A DNA stretch of 64,000 nucleotides from Streptomyces sp. NBC_01381 (GTDB lineage Bacteria > Actinomycetota > Actinomycetes > Streptomycetales > Streptomycetaceae): positions 2,728,001 through 2,792,000 of the forward strand of contig NZ_JAPEPI010000002.1 in NCBI RefSeq assembly GCF_026340305.1, read 5' to 3'. The notes beneath the pieces are model-generated. The model was not told the DNA's origin. It saw nothing but the letters and a program-made list of their open reading frames with translations, and did not search any database. Numbering within the stretch: position 1 is the stretch's first letter; each line of letters opens with the position of its first letter. The position numbers and the translations under genes were made by a program. Shown here piece by piece: positions 60,154 to 64,000 of the stretch.

Positions 60154-61347
60154 ATGAGCACCGACCACCGGATCGTCATCGTCGGAGGCGGCTACACCGG
60201 CCTGCTGTGCGCGATCCGCCTGGCCCGCCGCACCCGGCGTACCGGCGCCCGCGTCACGCTGGTCAATCCGTCGGCCCGGTTCACCGAGCGGCTGCGGATG
60301 CATCAGGTCGTCGCCGGACAGGAATTGGCGGACCATCAGATCCCCGAGCTCCTGGCGGGCACGGGCGTCGAGTTCGTGCAGGGCACGGCGACGGGCATCG
60401 ACACCGCGGGCCGGACGGTGGCGGTACGGACGCCCGAGGGTGCGGCCGAGTTGCCCTACGACAACCTGGTGTACGCCATCGGCAGCTCCACCGACACCAG
60501 TGCGGTGCCGGGCGCCGATGAGCACGCCGAGACCCTGAACAGCCCTGCCGGGGCACACCACTTCGCCACCCGGCTCGCCCGGCTCGCGGCGGACGGCGGC
60601 ACCGTGGCCGTGTGCGGCGGCGGCCTCACCGGCATCGAGGCGGCCACCGAGATCGCCGAGAGCCACCCGGGCCTGCGCGTCACGCTGATCAGCCGCGGCG
60701 AACCGGGCGCCATGATGGGCCGGAAGGCGCGCGCCCATCTCGACGCCGCGTTCGAGCGCCTTGGCATCACCCTGTGCACCGGCTCCGCGATCACCAAAGT
60801 CCTGCCCGACGGCGTCGAGTTGGCCGATGGCCGGCACATCGCGTCCGACGCATGCCTGTGGACCACCGGCGTACGGGTCCCGGCGCTCGCCGCGGAGTCC
60901 GGAATCGCCGTCGACGGGCGCGGCCTCATCCTGGTCGACGCCACCCTCCGTTCGACCTCGCACCCGGAGATCCACGCGATCGGTGACGCCGCCGCCGTCC
61001 GCCAGGCGTGGGGCCAGGTCCACGGCACCTGCCAGAGCGGCCTCCCCGTCGCCGCGTACACCGCGGACGCGCTGGCCCGCCGGCTGCGCGGCAAGGCCGT
61101 CAAGCCGTTCCGCTTCGGCTACTTCCACCAGCCCGTCAGCCTCGGCCGCCGCGACGCCGTCATCCAGTTCACGCACGCCGACGACACCCCGCGCCGCTGG
61201 TTCCTGCACGGAAGGCCCGCCGTCGCCTACAAGGAGACGATCAGCGGCAGCCCGCTGAAGCTCTACCGCATGAACAAGCGCATGACCGTGTCCGCCTCCC
61301 TCTCCAAGGGCGGCCGCGCCACCCGGCCCGAGCGGAACGCGCGATGA
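60154..61347 (+). CDS. NADH dehydrogenase type II-like FAD oxidoreductase
   Basis: The 397-residue protein has two dinucleotide folds: VIVGGGYTGLLCAIRLARR for FAD at the start and TVAVCGGGLTGIEAATEIAE for NAD(P)H in the middle, plus the FAD-contacting HPEIHAIGDAAAV. This is the pattern of type II NADH dehydrogenases and related quinone reductases. A membrane anchor is not obvious. ATG at 60154 is six bases after GGGGAG. Its stop overlaps the epimerase start (ATGA). Such an oxidoreductase is a typical ECF41-linked gene. Confidence 0.88.
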   Translation: MSTDHRIVIVGGGYTGLLCAIRLARRTRRTGARVTLVNPSARFTERLRMHQVVAGQELADHQIPELLAGTGVEFVQGTATGIDTAGRTVAVRTPEGAAELPYDNLVYAIGSSTDTSAVPGADEHAETLNSPAGAHHFATRLARLAADGGTVAVCGGGLTGIEAATEIAESHPGLRVTLISRGEPGAMMGRKARAHLDAAFERLGITLCTGSAITKVLPDGVELADGRHIASDACLWTTGVRVPALAAESGIAVDGRGLILVDATLRSTSHPEIHAIGDAAAVRQAWGQVHGTCQSGLPVAAYTADALARRLRGKAVKPFRFGYFHQPVSLGRRDAVIQFTHADDTPRRWFLHGRPAVAYKETISGSPLKLYRMNKRMTVSASLSKGGRATRPERNAR

Positions 61348-62264
61348 GGGTCCTGCTCGCCGGAGCCACCGGCGCGATCGGCCGCCCCCTGACAAGTGCG
61401 CTGACCGCGGCCGGACATCACGTCCTGGCCCTGTCCCGCAGCGATGCGGCCGCCGCTGCCGTACGCGCACTCGGCGCCGAACCGGTACGCGCCGACGCCC
61501 TGGACCGCACCCAACTCCTCCGCGCCGTCGAGGGGTTGAGGGCGGACGCGGTCATCCACCAGCTGACCTCGCTGAAGACACCCCGGCGCACCCTCGACGC
61601 GAACGACCCCAGCAACCTGCTGCGCACCCGGGGCACCGCCCACCTGCTGCAGGCCGCCAAGGCCGTCGGCGCGAGCCGGTTCCTCACCCAGTCGATGGTC
61701 CTCGGCCACGGGTACGCCGACCACGGCACCCGGACCTTCACCGAGGCCGACGACTTCGCCGTCAAGCACGGCAATGTCGCCGACTTCATCATCGACGGCC
61801 TCCGCTCCACCGAGGAACAGGTCTTCACCGCAGGCCACTTGGAGGGCATCGCACTGCGCTATGGCGTCTTCCACGGCCCCGGCACCTGGTTCGACCCCAC
61901 GCCCGGCAGCAGGCCCACCCCGGTGCCGCGCGACGGCGGCGGCACCGTCCCGTGGATCCACGTCACCGACGCGGCGGCCGCCACCGTGGCCGCGCTGGAG
62001 CGGGGGCGCGGTGGCGAGGCGTACAACATCGTCGAGGAAGGGCCCGCGAATTGGGGCGAGGTCGCCGCCGCGACGGCCGCGGCGCGCGGCGGTCGCCCGC
62101 TGCGGCTCCCGACCTGGCTGCTGCGCCGGACGGTCCCGTACCTCGGTGTGCTGATGGCCGACACCACGCTCCGCGCCTCGCACGCCAAGGCCCGTGCGGA
62201 ACTCGACTGGGAGCCCGTGCAGTACGCCGCGGGGCGCAGGGCGCGGCCCGCGGATACGACGTAG
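61344..62264 (+). CDS. NAD(P)-binding epimerase-like (extended SDR) protein
   Basis: The 306-residue protein starts MRVLLAGATGAIGRPLTSAL, the NAD(P)-binding loop of the NAD-dependent epimerase/dehydratase family. It includes VIHQLTSLK and IALRYGVFHGPGTWF, and VPWIHVTDAAAATVAALE, which are common in these proteins. The YxxxK of classical SDRs is not clear. Four-base overlap with the upstream gene indicates coupling. Confidence 0.88.
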   Translation: MRVLLAGATGAIGRPLTSALTAAGHHVLALSRSDAAAAAVRALGAEPVRADALDRTQLLRAVEGLRADAVIHQLTSLKTPRRTLDANDPSNLLRTRGTAHLLQAAKAVGASRFLTQSMVLGHGYADHGTRTFTEADDFAVKHGNVADFIIDGLRSTEEQVFTAGHLEGIALRYGVFHGPGTWFDPTPGSRPTPVPRDGGGTVPWIHVTDAAAATVAALERGRGGEAYNIVEEGPANWGEVAAATAAARGGRPLRLPTWLLRRTVPYLGVLMADTTLRASHAKARAELDWEPVQYAAGRRARPADTT

Positions 62265-62384
62265 GGAGCAGCCCGGGTCGTGCCCCTCGTACGACGCGGT
62301 ACGCGGCGCGAACCGCGATTCTCGTGATGTCGCCGCCGCACCAGAACCTCACCAACACCTCATCCCCATCCAGGAGTCAGCCAG

Positions 62385-63029
62385 ATGTCTGCCGTCACCT
62401 CTCCCGCACCGGCCACAGCGGCCGCACCCGCGTCCAACCGCCTCGCCCTCACCGGAGTCGGCTTCGCCGTCCTCTTCATCGCGAGCCTGGTCTTCTCCGG
62501 CCTCGCCGGCAGTGCCACCTACCCGTCGCCGTTCGAGGCGGACAAGGTGGCGGAGGCGTACTTCGCCGACAACGGCGGCGTCGTCCTCGGCATGGGCATC
62601 CTGCAGCTCCTTTCCGCCGTGCCGCTGGCCGCCTTCGTGCTGGCGCTGACCAAGAGGCCGGGACTCGCGAGGGCCGGCGGCCTCTGCGCCGTCGCGGGCC
62701 TGGCGGCCTGTGCGCTCATCGGCCTCGCCATCCCCGTGCTCGACGCGAGCGGCGACGCCCTGCACACGCTGCACTACCTCACCTTCATGGCGGGCGGCCC
62801 CGCCCACGTCCCGTTCCTCGGCATCGTCGTCGGTGCGAGCGCCCTCGCCTTCCGTGCGTCGGTCCCGCGCTGGACCACGGTCCTCGGCCTGACGTCGGCC
62901 GGGCTCGCGCTCCTCTCGCTCGCCAGCTTCGTGAGCGAGTCGCTCATGCTGCTCCTGCCGCTCGGCCGCTTCACGGCGATCCTCTGGATCCTGGTCACCG
63001 CGGTACGGGCGGCCCGCCTCCGCAAGTGA
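62385..63029 (+). CDS. Integral membrane protein (214 aa), DUF4386-like
   Basis: Six hydrophobic segments are visible, starting RLALTGVGFAVLFIASLVFSGLAG. A loop SATYPSPFEADKVAEAYFADNGG precedes helix two, a pattern common in DUF4386-like proteins. Function unknown. It lies between the epimerase (120 bases) and the ECF41 sigma gene (63 bases), and may be part of that regulon. Confidence 0.8.
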   Translation: MSAVTSPAPATAAAPASNRLALTGVGFAVLFIASLVFSGLAGSATYPSPFEADKVAEAYFADNGGVVLGMGILQLLSAVPLAAFVLALTKRPGLARAGGLCAVAGLAACALIGLAIPVLDASGDALHTLHYLTFMAGGPAHVPFLGIVVGASALAFRASVPRWTTVLGLTSAGLALLSLASFVSESLMLLLPLGRFTAILWILVTAVRAARLRK

Positions 63030-63092
63030 AGAAGGGGCGTAGCGGGACGCGTACACCTAGGCATCCCGTCGACACCCTGGGAGCATGCCCCG

Positions 63093-64000
63093 ATGACCGA
63101 CGCCACGCCCGCACTTGACCCGTTCCTCGAGCACCGGCGGCTGCTGCACTCCACCGCATACCGGATGCTGGGCAGCGTCGCCGATGCCGAGGACGTCCTG
63201 CAGGACGCCTGGCTGAGCTGGAACTCGGCGGACCGCGACGCCGTCCGCCACCCCAAGGCGTATCTGGTGCGCACGGTCACCAACCTGTCGCTCAACCGGC
63301 TCACTTCGGCGCGGGCCACCCGCGAGACCTACATCGGCCCGTGGCTCCCCGAACCCCTGCTCACGTCACCCGACATCGCGGAGGAGAGCGAGATGGCCGA
63401 CACCGTCTCGACGGCGATGCTCGTCGTGCTCGAATCGCTCAGCCCGGTCGAGCGCGCGGTCTTCCTGCTCCGCGAGGTCTTCGGCTACACGCACGCCGAG
63501 ATCGCCGATGTCCTCGAACGCCCCGAGGCCACCGTCCGGCAGATCGCGCACCGGGCCCGCGCGCACGTCCAGGCGCGCCGCCCCCGCTTCGACACCGACG
63601 CCGGCCGGCGCCGCCAGGTCACCACACGGTTCCTGGCGGCGTGCTCGGGCGGCGATCTCAACGCGGTCATGGAGATGCTGGCCCCCGACGTCACCGCCTG
63701 GTCCGACGGCGGCGGCAAGGTCACCGCGGCCCGCCGCCCGCTGTACGGCACGGACCATGTGGCGCGCTGGTTCCTGGGCGTCCTGGCGAAGCCCGCGCTG
63801 ACGGGCGTCACGCTGGAGCCCGCCACGATCAACGGCGAACTGGGCATCCTGTTCAAGGCGGGCGACTACATCGGCGGCTGTCTGACCTTCGACCTGGCCG
63901 ACGGCTTGATCCACAACATGCGCTTCCAGTTCAACCCGGAGAAGCTGAGCGGGCTCAGCGGGCCGGGTGGGCCGAGCGGGCCGAGTGTGCTGGAAGGGTC
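63093..64000 (+). CDS. ECF41-type RNA polymerase sigma factor (SigJ-like), 3' end cut
   Basis: About 302 residues are visible. Region 2 is HRRLLHSTAYRMLGSVADAEDVLQDAWLSW; region 4 is LSPVERAVFLLREVFGYTHAEIADVLERPEATVRQIAHRAR. A SnoaL-like C-terminal domain follows with the ECF41 hallmarks WSDGGGKV and FQFNPEKLSG (NPDKL type). In ECF41 this domain controls sigma activity instead of an anti-sigma factor. ATG at 63093, nine bases after GGGAG. Upstream genes are an oxidoreductase and an epimerase, the expected COE partners. Confidence 0.92.
   Translation, partial: MTDATPALDPFLEHRRLLHSTAYRMLGSVADAEDVLQDAWLSWNSADRDAVRHPKAYLVRTVTNLSLNRLTSARATRETYIGPWLPEPLLTSPDIAEESEMADTVSTAMLVVLESLSPVERAVFLLREVFGYTHAEIADVLERPEATVRQIAHRARAHVQARRPRFDTDAGRRRQVTTRFLAACSGGDLNAVMEMLAPDVTAWSDGGGKVTAARRPLYGTDHVARWFLGVLAKPALTGVTLEPATINGELGILFKAGDYIGGCLTFDLADGLIHNMRFQFNPEKLSGLSGPGGPSGPSVLEG

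Noticed and set aside
1..64000. CRISPR arrays, transposases, integrases, rRNA or phage genes
   Set aside because: Looked for and not seen; no regularly spaced repeats beyond short tandem or inverted ones and no DDE or recombinase motifs.

Overview
The window is high-GC (about 70-73%) DNA with the gene set of a Streptomyces or close relative: a chaplin, a WhiB-family protein, an SsgA-like sporulation protein, a Tat-exported beta-1,3-glucanase, many ECF/LacI/MerR-type regulators, and GTG/TTG starts with AGGAGG-like ribosome sites. I see no phage, no insertion sequence, no CRISPR array and no rRNA. Both edges cut genes (a HEAT-repeat protein at the left, an ECF41 sigma factor at the right).

Layout. 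0-3.7 kb: two tandem paralogous HEAT-repeat proteins and a repeat-bearing hypothetical, all minus strand. 3.9-10 kb: GMC oxidoreductase, LacI regulator, a chaplin that appears to start with CTG, GH64 glucanase with a 16-base perfect palindrome upstream, a two-VOC protein and a WhiB-like protein. 9.9-20.4 kb: a large glycosidase-like protein, then the most unusual part. Two tRNA-like RNA genes of a common design each stand directly upstream of repeat-scaffold proteins: the first before a zinc-ribbon/degenerate SDR plus leucine-rich-repeat pair, the second before a 1113-residue HEAT-type protein. A secreted hydrolase lies between them.

20.4-33.4 kb: acyl-ACP desaturase with a CCTACG-type operator, dimethylargininase, a UvrA-like/ABC-F pair behind a long leader with a three-codon upstream reading frame, a PEP mutase-family enzyme, an SsgA-like protein, BNR-repeat protein, YciI-like protein, lipoprotein, endonuclease V, a saccharopine-dehydrogenase-like reductase, an MmcQ/YjbR protein and a DUF523 pseudogene that seems to carry a micro-inversion. 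33.5-44.2 kb: a fatty-acid or branched-chain acyl-CoA degradation block (CoA transferase III/racemase, LLM oxidoreductase, acyl-CoA dehydrogenase, thiolase, FadB-type fusion, then a MerR regulator divergent from an acyl-CoA synthetase). 44.3-51.1 kb: amino-acid permease, macro-domain protein, an orphan ATP-synthase-b-like protein, a nitrilase-family enzyme with foreign-looking codon use, alpha/beta hydrolase, DUF2236 protein, a SufR/ArsR-like regulator and a DUF3291 protein. 51.2-56.1 kb: three secreted peptidases (M1, S15-type X-prolyl dipeptidyl peptidase, M14), a set suited to stepwise breakdown of external peptides. 56.2-64 kb: BCCT osmolyte transporter, D-amino-acid oxidase-like enzyme, a hypothetical, then an oxidoreductase-epimerase-membrane protein-ECF41 sigma cassette.

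All functional calls come from reading the translated sequence and remembered family motifs. No database search was run.
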